Shown here piece by piece: positions 1 to 9,167 of a stretch of 64,000 nucleotides of DNA. Source of the DNA: Mycobacterium sp. GA-1285 (GTDB lineage: Bacteria; Actinomycetota; Actinomycetes; Mycobacteriales; Mycobacteriaceae); contig NZ_LQIS01000004.1 in the NCBI RefSeq assembly GCF_001499905.1, positions 1-64,000 of the forward strand, in the 5' to 3' direction. Under the pieces are notes generated by a model that was not told the DNA's origin, ran no database searches, and saw only the letters and a list, made by a program, of their open reading frames with translations. Both the position numbers and the translations under genes were made by a program. Every line of letters begins with the position of its first letter. The stretch's first letter is position 1.

Positions 1-828
1 CCTCCGCCGCCACCGCCGCCGGGAGCGCCCCCACCCGCTCCGGCACCAGGGGCGCCCGCTCCTGCTCCCGCACCCGGCGCGCCGGCGCCTGGTGCACCGG
101 CGCCCGCGCCCGGCGATCCGGCCGCACCGGCCCCGTCGCCCGCCGATCCCGGCCGTGTCGACTCAGCGGCCGGTGGCCTCAGCTACGTGGTGCCGGCGGG
201 GTGGAAAGTGGCCGATTCGACCCAGCTTTCCTACGGTCAGGTGTTGCTGACCAAAGACGCCCCCGAAGGCGCCGAGCCTCCCAACGACACCAGCATCCTG
301 CTGGGCCGGCTCGACCTGAAGCTCTTCGCGGGCGCCGAGACGGACAACACGAAGGCCGCGCAGCGGTTGGCCTCCGACATGGGCGAGTTCTTCATGCCGT
401 TCCCCGGCACCCGGGTCAACCAGGAGACCGTCGAGCTCAACGCCGACGGCATGCCGGGCGTCGCGTCGTACTACGAGGTGAACTTCACCGACACGAACAA
501 GCCCACTGGTCAGATCTGGGCCGGCGTGGTCGGCAACCCGGTCGAACCCGGTACGCCGCGCGGTCAGCGCACACCCGAGCGGTGGTTCGTGGTCTGGCTC
601 GGCACCGCGAACAACCCTGTGCCGAAGGAAGAAGCGGTGACGCTGGCCAACTCGATCCGGCCGTACACCCCGCCCGCGGCGCCGGCGGCCCCACCGGCCG
701 ACAATGCACCGCCGGCCGCGCCGCCTGCCCCGCCGGCCGCTCCCGACGGGCCTGAACCGCGTCCCGCGGTCGGCGTGCCCGTTCCGGTCGCGCCGGAGAA
801 CGCGCCCGGGATGACGCCTCCGGCCTGA
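1..828 (+). CDS. apa: Apa (alanine/proline-rich fibronectin-attachment glycoprotein), 3' part
   Basis: The reading frame is open from base 1, so the start and signal peptide lie upstream; 275 residues are present. A Pro/Ala/Gly-rich N-terminal stretch (about 55 residues) leads into the conserved globular core (VVPAGWKVADS, FFMPFPGTRVNQETVELNADG, RWFVVWLGTA), followed by a second Pro/Ala tail. This two-tail layout is that of the secreted mycobacterial fibronectin-attachment protein (MPT32/ModD, about 300-325 aa), which is mannosylated on Thr/Pro-rich segments and exported by Sec. adhA follows downstream, as in M. tuberculosis. Identification is strong; glycosylation here is inferred from the family. 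Confidence 0.93.
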   Translation, partial: PPPPPPPGAPPPAPAPGAPAPAPAPGAPAPGAPAPAPGDPAAPAPSPADPGRVDSAAGGLSYVVPAGWKVADSTQLSYGQVLLTKDAPEGAEPPNDTSILLGRLDLKLFAGAETDNTKAAQRLASDMGEFFMPFPGTRVNQETVELNADGMPGVASYYEVNFTDTNKPTGQIWAGVVGNPVEPGTPRGQRTPERWFVVWLGTANNPVPKEEAVTLANSIRPYTPPAAPAAPPADNAPPAAPPAPPAAPDGPEPRPAVGVPVPVAPENAPGMTPPA

Positions 829-849
829 CGTCCGCTGGGTCCGCGGCAT

Positions 850-876
850 GACGCCCCGCACGGCAAGTGCGGCGTC
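850..876 (+). terminator. Hairpin downstream of apa
   Basis: A GC-rich hairpin starts 22 bases after the apa stop. The arm at 850-861 (GACGCCCCGCAC) pairs with 867-876 (GTGCGGCGTC) through a 2-base bulge and a 5-base loop. There is no U-run after it, which is usual for mycobacterial I-shaped terminators. It also lies beyond the end of the opposite-strand gene ending at 927. Confidence 0.5.
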
Positions 877-926
877 AGCCGCTGACCGCGCAGGTGCGTC
901 CCCCACTTCCGCTTGGACCGCAGGTG

Positions 927-1214
927 CTAGACGCTCGCGCAAACCGACGGCGCGAACGGAACTGGAATAGGTACGCACACTCCCACGGAGAAGTAAGGCG
1001 TGATATCCCCGTTCCATGCCGGAGGCGGTGGTGGCGGCGGTGCTGGTGGCGGCGGTAACTGCGCGACGACGCACGTATTCGAAAGGGTGTCGTACACCGT
1101 CCCCATTCCGCACTCCGCCGCCGTGGCGACTCCCGGAGCCGATACCACCGCTGCTCCGAGCGGAATGAATGCAACTGACACTGTGACTGCCCACCGATGA
1201 TTGATGTTTCGCAT
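927..1214 (-). CDS. Small secreted proline-rich hypothetical protein
   Basis: A 95-residue protein with a clear Sec signal peptide (hydrophobic stretch at about 9-30, likely cut after VATA near residue 32). The mature part has a poly-proline run (PPPPAPPPPPPPAW) and four cysteines (ECGMGT, NTCVV, VGVCVP, PSVCASV), which suggests disulfides outside the membrane. The ATG at 1214 follows a purine-rich AGGGGAGAG-type ribosome site. I do not recognise a named family; it looks like one of the small exported mycobacterial proteins of unknown role. Confidence 0.7.
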   Translation of the reverse strand: MRNINHRWAVTVSVAFIPLGAAVVSAPGVATAAECGMGTVYDTLSNTCVVAQLPPPPAPPPPPPPAWNGDITPYFSVGVCVPIPVPFAPSVCASV

Positions 1215-1277
1215 GCGGGCTCTCCCCTCGGATCGTCACCCGACCCTTATCTCTGGGAGTCTAGGACTGCAGACGCC

Positions 1278-1521
1278 TCAGAGACAGGGGAATTTGACGC
1301 GGCAGTCAGCTCTTAGTGACCCAACCCACGGCGGCTGACCGTTGAGGTTGTTCGCGTCAGCCGTGAAGCACGGGAGATTACCGCCGAAGCCGAAAAAACC
1401 TACCGTCTGGCAACGCTGAAAGCTGCCGTCCAACCCGACTGGCAACCCACGTTGGCCGGGGCGGCGAAAGCAACACTGCTCGCTACCAGCGTTCCAATCG
1501 CAAAGCGACAACTGATTTCAT
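1278..1521 (-). pseudogene. Frameshifted small secreted cysteine-rich protein
   Basis: Three frames together read as one small exported protein. ATG at 1521, behind a GGGCGAGGA-type ribosome site, starts MKSVVAL. A signal-peptide core and cleavage region ([21 protein letters not shown]) then continue in a second frame. The cysteine-rich body ([37 protein letters not shown]) is in a third frame and ends at 1278. Both jumps equal loss of one base, at short TTT and GGG runs. The body resembles mycobacterial CDGP-type small secreted proteins. It is a decayed gene unless the two indels are sequencing errors. Confidence 0.6.
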
Positions 1522-1654
1522 TCCTCGCCCTTTCTTTTGGCAGTGCTGGAGGCCCGAGAGCCACGTCGACGGCGCCGCCGATGTCGTCGAGTTCAATGAC
1601 AGCGAAAGCGGCCGCCCGGTGGTGCGTCGGTCACCGCGAGGCGACCATGTAGTG

Positions 1655-2671
1655 ATGAGCGCCTCCACCATGACCGCCTGGCAGGTTCGGCGACCGGGAC
1701 CGGTGACTACCCGGCCCATGGAGCGCGCGGACATCGCGATTCCGCGCCCGGGAGCCGGTGAGCTTGCGGTGGCCGTGCGGGCATGTGGTGTGTGCCGCAC
1801 CGACCTTCACGTCGTTGAAGGTGATCTGCCCGTGCATCGGCCCGGGGTCGTACCGGGGCACGAGGTGGTGGGCGAGGTCGTCGAGGTGGGCAAGGACGCG
1901 AACGCGGAGTTCTCCGTCGGTGACCGCGTCGGTATCGCGTGGCTGCGACATACCTGTGGGCGATGCCGGTACTGCGTCAGGGGCGACGAGAACTTGTGTC
2001 CGGAGTCGCGTTACACGGGCTGGGATGCCGACGGCGGATACGCCGAATTCGCAACGGTCCCAGCGGCATACGCGCATCCGCTGCCCGCCGGCTATTCCGA
2101 CGCCGAGCTGGCGCCGCTGTTGTGCGCCGGGATCATCGGATATCGCGCGCTTCTGCGCGCGGACCTACCGCCGGGCGGCCGGTTGGGCATATACGGATTC
2201 GGTGGCAGCGCACACCTGACCGCCCAGGTGGCCATCGCGCAGGGCGCGGAGGTTCACGTCATGACGCGCGGGGCTTCCGCGCGTGAACTCGCACTGAGCC
2301 TGGGGGCGGCATCGGCTCAGGGAGCCGATGAGCGTCCGCCCGTCGACCTCGATGCCGCGATCCTGTTCGCACCTGTCGGCGAGCTCGTCCTGCCGGCACT
2401 CGAAGCGCTCGATCGCGGTGGCACGCTTGCGATCGCCGGCATCCACCTCTCCGACATCCCGACGTTGAACTACCAGAGTCACCTCTTTCACGAGCGTCAG
2501 GTCAGGTCGGTCACCGCCAACACGCGCGCCGATGCCCGGGCCTTCCTGGCTTTCGCCGGTGAGCACCACATCGAGGTGACCAGCCCGCAATACCCGCTCG
2601 ACCGGGCCGACGTCGCGCTGAGCGATTTGGCCGCCGGCCGCGTCTCCGGGGCCGCCGTGCTGGTCGTCTGA
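1655..2671 (+). CDS. adhA: Zinc-dependent alcohol dehydrogenase
   Basis: A 338-residue medium-chain dehydrogenase that oxidises alcohols with NAD(P). Catalytic-zinc ligand Cys47 sits in CGVCRTDLH, with GHE at 68-70. The four structural-zinc cysteines are at 101, 104, 107 and 115 ([15 protein letters not shown]). A glycine-rich Rossmann motif ([10 protein letters not shown]) lies near residue 185. I chose ATG 1655; GTG 1652 and ATG 1670 are alternatives. Position directly after apa matches adhA (Rv1862) of M. tuberculosis. The physiological alcohol is unknown. Confidence 0.9.
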   Translation: MSASTMTAWQVRRPGPVTTRPMERADIAIPRPGAGELAVAVRACGVCRTDLHVVEGDLPVHRPGVVPGHEVVGEVVEVGKDANAEFSVGDRVGIAWLRHTCGRCRYCVRGDENLCPESRYTGWDADGGYAEFATVPAAYAHPLPAGYSDAELAPLLCAGIIGYRALLRADLPPGGRLGIYGFGGSAHLTAQVAIAQGAEVHVMTRGASARELALSLGAASAQGADERPPVDLDAAILFAPVGELVLPALEALDRGGTLAIAGIHLSDIPTLNYQSHLFHERQVRSVTANTRADARAFLAFAGEHHIEVTSPQYPLDRADVALSDLAAGRVSGAAVLVV

Positions 2672-2697
2672 CGCTCGACCGGCACGTGGCTCTGACG

Positions 2698-3459
2698 TCA
2701 GCTCAGATGCCACACGACCGCGGCGGCCAGGGCACCGAGCCCGTTCAGCGACCAGTGCAGCGCGATCGGCGCGATCAGGCTGCCGCTGCGGCGCCGCAGC
2801 CAGGTGAAGACGAAGCCCGCGACGCCGGTGGCGACCACCGCCAACGTCACCCCGGCAACGGTGCCCATCACACCTCCGCCGAAGATCCGGGTGAATCCGA
2901 CGTTGCTTGCGGTCAGGCCCAGCGAAGTGGTGATGTGCCAGAGCCCGAACAACAGCGAGCCCGCCGCGGCGACACCGCGCCAGCCCCAGGCGCGGTCGAG
3001 CGCTCCGTGTAGCACCCCGCGGAACGCCAGTTCCTCGGGAATCACGGTCTGCAGGGGAATGATGACCATCGACGCGATGAGGGCGCCCGAGATCGTGGCG
3101 TAGTTGTTGTTCATGAACATCGGCCGCGTCCACGGGAGCAGCGCACCGATCGCGATGACCGACAACACCACCCCGGCGGCCCCCAGCGCGTAGCCGGTCC
3201 CGGACTTCCAGTGTTCACGGCTCAGGCCGAGTTCGGCCCACCCCAGGCCGCGGGAGCGCACCAGCGCCACCAACAACAGCGCCGCGGCCGGCACCGTCGC
3301 CACGCTGGCCCACGGCGTGGTGAAGTGCGCGATCAGGTTCGTCAGGGCCAACACCACCACGACCACCGCGATGTCGACGTAGGTGCGGAAGTGGTGCAGG
3401 GCGGAAAGCTGTTCGACCAGCGGGTGTGGGCGCTCGGCGAGGGCGGCGTGGTCGGACAT
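2698..3459 (-). CDS. CPBP-family intramembrane metalloprotease
   Basis: A 253-residue polytopic membrane protein with about 6-8 hydrophobic segments. It carries the three CPBP/Abi motifs: EELAFR (EExxxR), FGLWH (FxxxH) and HWSLNG (HxxxN), which form the in-membrane metal-type active site of the Rce1/CPBP protease family. ATG 3459 fits the first conserved residues; the frame runs further upstream without good start signals. It converges with adhA and matches Rv1863c in position. The substrate is unknown. Confidence 0.82.
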   Translation of the reverse strand: MSDHAALAERPHPLVEQLSALHHFRTYVDIAVVVVVLALTNLIAHFTTPWASVATVPAAALLLVALVRSRGLGWAELGLSREHWKSGTGYALGAAGVVLSVIAIGALLPWTRPMFMNNNYATISGALIASMVIIPLQTVIPEELAFRGVLHGALDRAWGWRGVAAAGSLLFGLWHITTSLGLTASNVGFTRIFGGGVMGTVAGVTLAVVATGVAGFVFTWLRRRSGSLIAPIALHWSLNGLGALAAAVVWHLS

Positions 3460-3470
3460 GAAAAGCCAGT

Positions 3471-5888
3471 TTAGCGGCCGTGTTCGCTGAGGGTGTCCTG
3501 CGAGAGCGAGGGCGCCTGGTAATCCGGGTCCCACGTCCAACCGGAGATCGCCGGATCGTCCTCGCCGTGCTCGCGGGTGTAGCGCCGGGCCGCCAGCCGC
3601 GCGTCGGCCATCTCCTGGCGCAAACCGGCCACGCTGCTGCCCAGGCCCTCGACGCGGTCGATCACATCCATGACCAGATGGAACCGGTCGAGGTCGTTGA
3701 GCATCACCATGTCGAACGGGGTTGTCGTGGTACCGCGTTCCTTGAAGCCGCGCACGTGCAACTGCGCATGGTTGGCGTGCCGGTAGGTCAGCCGATGGAT
3801 CAGCCAGGGATAGCCGTGGTAGGCGAAGATGATCGGTTTGTCGGTGGTGAAGATCGAGTCGAATTCACGCTCGGACAGGCCGTGCGGGTGCTCCGAGTCG
3901 GGTTGTAGCCGCATGATGTCGACGACGTTGACCACCCGCACCTTCAACTCGGGCAGCCTGCGACGCAGGATGTCGGCGGCCGCGACGGTCTCCAGGGTCG
4001 GGATGTCACCTGCGCACGCGAGCACCACGTCGGGTTCGCCCGTGGTGCTGCTGGCCCACTGCCAGATGCCGAGACCTCTGGTGCAGTGCGCGATCGCGGA
4101 ATCCATGTCCAGGTAGTTCAGCGCCGGCTGCTTACCGGCGACGATCACGTTGACGTAGTGGCGGCTGCGCAGGCAGTGGTCGGCCACCGAGAGCAAGGTG
4201 TTGGCGTCCGGCGGCAGATACACCCGGACGACCTCCGGTCGCTTGTTGGCGACATGGTCGATGAAGCCGGGATCCTGGTGCGACGCACCGTTGTGGTCCT
4301 GACGCCAGACATGGGACGTCAGAAGGTAATTCAGCGACGCGATCGGCGCCCGCCATGCCAACTCGCGGCTGCTGTTGAGCCACTTGGCGTGCTGGTTGAG
4401 CATGGAATCGACGATGTGGATGAACGCCTCGTAGCAGTTGAACAGCCCGTGTCGGCCCGTCAACAGGTAACCCTCGAGCCAGCCTTGGCAGAGATGTTCG
4501 GACAACACCTCCATCACCCGGCCCTCCGGACCGAGGTTCTCGTCGTCGGGGGTCACCTCGGCCAGCCAGGTTTTGTCGGTCGCCTCGAGGGTTGCCGACA
4601 ATCGGTTGGATGCGGTCTCGTCAGGTCCCATCAACCGGAACCGGTCGGAGTTGCGCGCGATGACGTCGCGCAGAAAGGTTCCGAGCACCCGCGTGGCCTC
4701 GGTCGATTCGGAGGCCGGCTCGTCGACCGGCACCGCGTAGTCGGTGAACGGCGGCATATCCAAGTCCTTGAGCAGGAGTCCGCCGTTGGCGTGCGGGTTG
4801 GCGCTCATCCGGCGTTGCCCGCGCGGGGCGATCGCGCGCAAGTCGGGTCGTAACGCGCCGTCCTCGTCGAACAGCTGCTCGGGACGGTAGCTGCGCAACC
4901 ACGCTTCCAGCTGAGCGCGATGATCGGCGTTGGTGTGGGTGCCGGAGAGCGGAACCTGATGGGACCGCCACGTGCCCTCGACCTTCTTGCCGTCGACCTC
5001 CCGGGGGCCGGTCCAACCCTTCGGCGTCCTCAACACCACCATCGGCCACAGCGGACGGCCCCGCTCCCCATCGAGCCGTGCGGCGCGCTGGATCGCGGCG
5101 ATCTGGTCGAAGGCCTCGTCGAACGCCGTCGCCAGCTGCTGATGCACGTTGGCCGGATCATCACCCGCCACCGTGATGGGCCGGTAGCCGTAGCCGAACA
5201 TCAGCGACTCGAGCTCCTCCTGCGGAATCCGCGCGAGGACCGTGGGGTTGGCGATCTTGTAGCTGTTGAGGTGCAGGATAGGCAGCACCGCGCCGTCTGT
5301 TACCGGGTTGAGGAACTTGTTCGAATGCCAACTCGCTGCCAGCGGACCGGTCTCGGCCTCGCCGTCGCCGATGACACAGGCGACCACCAGGTCAGGGTTG
5401 TCGAACGCCGCGCCGTAGGCGTGCACCAGCGCGTAGCCCAACTCGCCGCCCTCGTGTATCGAACCGGGGGTCTCGGCGGCGACATGGCTGGGGATGCCGC
5501 CGGGAAAGGAGAATTGGCGGAACAGTTTTCGCATCCCCTCGGTGTCTTCGGAAATGCCCGAGTACACCTCGCTGTAGGTGCCTTCCAGATACGCGTTGGC
5601 CACCAGGCCAGGACCACCGTGCCCGGGGCCGGTGATGTAAATGACGCTGACGTCCCGGGCGCGGATGACACGGTTCAGGTGCGCGTAGACCAGATTGAGG
5701 CCCGGTGTCGTGCCCCAGTGGCCGAGCAATCGGGGCTTGACGTGCTCCGGCGCCAGCGGCTCACGCAGCAATGGATTGTCCAGCAGATAGATCTGGCCGA
5801 CGGACAGATAGTTGGCGGCGCGCCAGTAAGCGTCGATCAGGTCGAGTTCATCGGCGGACAGCGTGGGAGACAAGGCCTGGGCAGTCAT
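3471..5888 (-). CDS. xfp: Phosphoketolase (xylulose-5-P/fructose-6-P)
   Basis: About 805 residues, normal for the family (790-830). This thiamine-diphosphate enzyme cleaves xylulose-5-P or fructose-6-P with phosphate to acetyl phosphate plus glyceraldehyde-3-P or erythrose-4-P. Visible motifs are [18 protein letters not shown], the cofactor-site [18 protein letters not shown] for ThDP/Mg binding, and the C-terminal HPHGLSE region. ATG 5888 is used; ATG 5897 or 5900 in the same frame is equally possible. The stop is 12 bases before the CPBP start. The divergent LLM gene begins at 5956, so both promoters share about 60 bp. Confidence 0.95.
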   Translation of the reverse strand: MTAQALSPTLSADELDLIDAYWRAANYLSVGQIYLLDNPLLREPLAPEHVKPRLLGHWGTTPGLNLVYAHLNRVIRARDVSVIYITGPGHGGPGLVANAYLEGTYSEVYSGISEDTEGMRKLFRQFSFPGGIPSHVAAETPGSIHEGGELGYALVHAYGAAFDNPDLVVACVIGDGEAETGPLAASWHSNKFLNPVTDGAVLPILHLNSYKIANPTVLARIPQEELESLMFGYGYRPITVAGDDPANVHQQLATAFDEAFDQIAAIQRAARLDGERGRPLWPMVVLRTPKGWTGPREVDGKKVEGTWRSHQVPLSGTHTNADHRAQLEAWLRSYRPEQLFDEDGALRPDLRAIAPRGQRRMSANPHANGGLLLKDLDMPPFTDYAVPVDEPASESTEATRVLGTFLRDVIARNSDRFRLMGPDETASNRLSATLEATDKTWLAEVTPDDENLGPEGRVMEVLSEHLCQGWLEGYLLTGRHGLFNCYEAFIHIVDSMLNQHAKWLNSSRELAWRAPIASLNYLLTSHVWRQDHNGASHQDPGFIDHVANKRPEVVRVYLPPDANTLLSVADHCLRSRHYVNVIVAGKQPALNYLDMDSAIAHCTRGLGIWQWASSTTGEPDVVLACAGDIPTLETVAAADILRRRLPELKVRVVNVVDIMRLQPDSEHPHGLSEREFDSIFTTDKPIIFAYHGYPWLIHRLTYRHANHAQLHVRGFKERGTTTTPFDMVMLNDLDRFHLVMDVIDRVEGLGSSVAGLRQEMADARLAARRYTREHGEDDPAISGWTWDPDYQAPSLSQDTLSEHGR

Positions 5889-5955
5889 CTGGCTCATCAT
5901 CGTCGGGACAGGTGAACGGGTCGTAACAGGTGAACGGGTTCCACTCCTGTACCCG

Positions 5956-6864
5956 ATGCGCGTGAAGCTACCCATTAGCCTGTCTGGCGTGTTGGGATTC
6001 GCGGTGCCGCAGTTCGGGGAGTCCGCGCGAGCCGACCTCGCGCGCTACGCCGCCACCGCCGAAAGCCTCGGCGCGGATAGTCTCTGGGTGGGAGACCGTC
6101 TGTTGACGGCGGTGCACCCCAGCGTCGGCTACGCGGGTCAAGACACCATCCCCGGGCGGTTCCGCGCCGGCCTGGATCCGTTCATCGCGCTCGCGGTGGT
6201 GGCCACCGCGACGTCCCGCGTCCTGCTGGGCAGCAGCGTCTTCGTCGCACCGTGGTACCCGCCGGTGCAGCTGGGTCGCCAGCTGACCGCGATCGATGTG
6301 GTCAGCGCGGGCAGGCTCGTTCCCGGTTTCGGCATCGGATGGTCGCCGGAGGAGTTCTCGGCCGCCGGCGCACCGTTCCGCGGCCGCGGAGCGCAACTGG
6401 ACGAGCTGCTCGATGCGCTCGAGCGGCTGTGGACCACGAATCCGGTCGAATACGACGGCAAGCGGTGGTCGATCCCGTTGTCGTGGGTGGACCTCAAACC
6501 GGTCCAGCAACCGCGTCCGCCGATCTATCTCGGCGGGTTCACCCCGGCGAGCCTGCGGCGCATCGGGGCACGCGCCGACGGGTGGCTCCCTGCCGTGCTG
6601 GTGCCTGGCGGCGTGCGGCCCGAGTTCCTCGCGACGCAGCGCAGCACGATCGACGCCGCCGCGCGCGAGGCCGGCCGGGACCCGGCGGCCATTCACACCT
6701 ATGTGCGGATCAACGTCGTCGAGGGCACACCGATCGATGCGGTCGCCGAGGCGGTACGGTCGCTGGCCGACGCCGGTTATCCGGACGCCTTCGTCGACCT
6801 GATGTACGTGGCGGGTGACACCGACGACCACCTGCGGTGGGTCGAGGGCCTACTGGCGGCATGA
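5956..6864 (+). CDS. LLM-class (F420-dependent) oxidoreductase
   Basis: A 302-residue luciferase-like TIM-barrel protein. Typical family elements are the N-terminal FAVPQFGES strand, SLWVGDRLL, the barrel repeat [10 protein letters not shown], and [20 protein letters not shown]. Mycobacterial members usually use coenzyme F420, although FMN cannot be excluded. Its stop overlaps the ATG of the CoA transferase (ATGA), so the two are translationally coupled. This places it in an operon that modifies CoA thioesters. The substrate is not predictable from sequence. Confidence 0.88.
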   Translation: MRVKLPISLSGVLGFAVPQFGESARADLARYAATAESLGADSLWVGDRLLTAVHPSVGYAGQDTIPGRFRAGLDPFIALAVVATATSRVLLGSSVFVAPWYPPVQLGRQLTAIDVVSAGRLVPGFGIGWSPEEFSAAGAPFRGRGAQLDELLDALERLWTTNPVEYDGKRWSIPLSWVDLKPVQQPRPPIYLGGFTPASLRRIGARADGWLPAVLVPGGVRPEFLATQRSTIDAAAREAGRDPAAIHTYVRINVVEGTPIDAVAEAVRSLADAGYPDAFVDLMYVAGDTDDHLRWVEGLLAA

Positions 6865-9167
6865 GCGAACCACTTCTGGCATCGGTGCGGGTGCTCGACC
6901 TGGGCGGCGCCGAATCCGATGGCGTGAGCCGGCTGTACGCCGACCTCGGAGCCGATGTGCTCAAGATCGAGCCGCCGAATGGACGGTCCGACCGGCAGGC
7001 ACTGCCGACCGTGGCCGGAGCGAGCGTGCCGTTCCGGTTGAACAACGCGAACAAGCGGTGCGCGGTTCTCGACCCCGACACCCCCGATGGCCGCCGGAGA
7101 CTTCTGGACCTGGCGAGCACCGCCGATATCGTCGTCGACAGTGGAATCCCCAGTGGTGCAAGCGATTTCGGGACATCGTGCGCCGCGCTGGCGCAACAGT
7201 TCAACCACCTGGTCGTGCTGTCGGTCACGGACTTCGGCACCGAGGGCCCGTACGCCCCGTGGCGGGCCACCGACGCGGAGTTGTACGGTTTGTCGACGGC
7301 GCTGTCCCGTACCGGTCCGACCGCCGGCACACCGGTGCTGCCCCCCGTCGGACTGGCATCAGGAACCGCGGCGGCGCAGGCGGCGTGGGCGGCGTTGGCC
7401 GCCTACTACCACCGCTTACGCACCGGCGCTGGCGATTACATCGACTTCTCCCGGTTCGAGGCGGTGCTTCAGTCGTTGGACCCGCCGTTCGGGTCGGAGG
7501 GTCAGGCGGCTGTTGGTGTCAAGAAGACCGCCGAGATCTGGCGCGGCAGGCCACGAAACCAGAACATCTATCCGATCTTCGCCTGCAAGGACGGGCACGT
7601 ACGGATCTGTCTGCTGTCCCCGCGTCAGTGGCAGGCGATGCGCGCCTGGCTCGGTGAGCCCGAGCAGTTCGCCGACCCCAAGTTCGACACGATCGCCGCG
7701 CGGTACGCGGCGTCTCGCGAACTCAACGCCCTGATCGGCGATTTCGTTGCACCGCAGACCATGGACGCCCTTGTCGCCGAGGGACAGGTGCGAGGGGTTC
7801 CCATCGCGGCGGTGCTCACCCCCACCGAGGCACTGGCCTCCCAGCACTTCCAGGCGGTCGGTGCGCTGACCACCGCCGAGTTCGCGCCGGGCGCTCAGGT
7901 GGTCGCGCCCGTGGGGCCGTTCGTCGTCGACGGGCACCATCGCGGTCTGAGGTGGCTGGCCCCCTCCCATGATGCTGACGAACCTGATTGGGCCACAACG
8001 TCATCGGTGGCGCCGTCGCGCGACACGGCCGCGTTGAAGCGCCCCTTCGAGGGGATGCGCATACTCGACCTCGGCGTCATCGTCGCCGGGGGCGAGCTCG
8101 GCAGGCTGTTCGCCGACCTCGGCGCCGAGGTGATCAAGATCGAGAGCGCTGCCTATCCCGACGGGCTGCGCCAGGCGCCGCCCGGTCAGGTGATGAGCAG
8201 ATCCTGGGCCCTGACCCACCGCAACGAGCAGAGCCTGGGGCTCGACCTGCGGACCCCCGCCGGCGCCGGCCTGTTCTGCCGCCTGGTCACAGGGTCTGAT
8301 GCCGTGTTCGCCAACTTCAGGCCGGGAACGCTTGCGTCGCTGGGGTTCTCCTACGACCGGCTGCGCGAACTGAATCCCCGCATCGTGCTCGCGGAGAGCA
8401 GCGCCTTCGGCGCGACCGGCCCGTGGAGCGCGCGGATGGGCTACGGACCGCTGGTGCGCGCCACGACCGGGGTCACCTCGTTGTGGGCGTCATCCGACGG
8501 CGGCTTCTACGACGCGACGACGATCTTCCCGGACCACGTGTCGGCACGGCTCACCGCGATCGCGGCGCTGGCGGCGCTGATCCGCCGCGACCGCACCGGT
8601 GAACCCGCACTCGTTCACGTCTCACAGTCCGAGGCCGCGGTGAGTCAACTCACGACGCGTTATGTCACCGAGGCCGCACGCGCGGCCGGCCTGCCCGTCG
8701 TCGACGACACCGTGTCACACGCCGTGTACCCGTGCGCCGGCGACGACGAGTGGTGCGTGATCTCGGTGCGATCCGCCACCGAGCATGCCGTGTTGGACTC
8801 CGTCACCGGCGGCGTCGACACCGCGGAATGGACCAGCGCCCGCGACAAGACCGCCGTGGCGCGCGCACTGCAGCACGCGGGTATCGCCGCCGCGCCGATG
8901 AACCGCGTCGTCGATGTGCCCGACGACCCGCAGGTGCGTTTCCGAAAGCTGTACTCCGACATGGAACATCCGCTGTTCGATGCGCCCATGCTGACCGAAA
9001 CGGGCCCGGCGCCGTACACGAAGATTCCGCCCGCCCGGCTGAGGCCCGCACCGATGCCGGGGGAGCAGACCCGGGAGATCTGCAGTCAGATCCTCGACTT
9101 GTCGGTCGCGGAAACCGATCGGCTCATCGCCGACGGCACGCTCTTCGCTTATCCAGAAAGGCCGTGA
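6861..9167 (+). CDS. Two-domain CaiB/BaiF (class III) CoA transferase
   Basis: A 768-residue protein with two consecutive class III CoA-transferase domains. The first (about 1-370) starts VRVLDLGG with DVLKIEPPNG. The second (about 400-768) starts MRILDLGVIVAGGELGRL with EVIKIESAAYPDGLRQ. Such enzymes move CoA between carboxylic acids through an aspartyl-CoA anhydride. Single-domain members are about 400 aa and act as interlocked dimers, so this tandem form may fold as a pseudo-dimer. It is coupled by ATGA to the LLM gene before and to the thiolase after. It corresponds to Rv1866. Confidence 0.92.
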   Translation: MSEPLLASVRVLDLGGAESDGVSRLYADLGADVLKIEPPNGRSDRQALPTVAGASVPFRLNNANKRCAVLDPDTPDGRRRLLDLASTADIVVDSGIPSGASDFGTSCAALAQQFNHLVVLSVTDFGTEGPYAPWRATDAELYGLSTALSRTGPTAGTPVLPPVGLASGTAAAQAAWAALAAYYHRLRTGAGDYIDFSRFEAVLQSLDPPFGSEGQAAVGVKKTAEIWRGRPRNQNIYPIFACKDGHVRICLLSPRQWQAMRAWLGEPEQFADPKFDTIAARYAASRELNALIGDFVAPQTMDALVAEGQVRGVPIAAVLTPTEALASQHFQAVGALTTAEFAPGAQVVAPVGPFVVDGHHRGLRWLAPSHDADEPDWATTSSVAPSRDTAALKRPFEGMRILDLGVIVAGGELGRLFADLGAEVIKIESAAYPDGLRQAPPGQVMSRSWALTHRNEQSLGLDLRTPAGAGLFCRLVTGSDAVFANFRPGTLASLGFSYDRLRELNPRIVLAESSAFGATGPWSARMGYGPLVRATTGVTSLWASSDGGFYDATTIFPDHVSARLTAIAALAALIRRDRTGEPALVHVSQSEAAVSQLTTRYVTEAARAAGLPVVDDTVSHAVYPCAGDDEWCVISVRSATEHAVLDSVTGGVDTAEWTSARDKTAVARALQHAGIAAAPMNRVVDVPDDPQVRFRKLYSDMEHPLFDAPMLTETGPAPYTKIPPARLRPAPMPGEQTREICSQILDLSVAETDRLIADGTLFAYPERP

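Noticed and set aside
163..1239. 358-codon minus-strand frame over apa
   Set aside because: Antisense shadow of apa with Arg-rich composition; apa itself is convincing.
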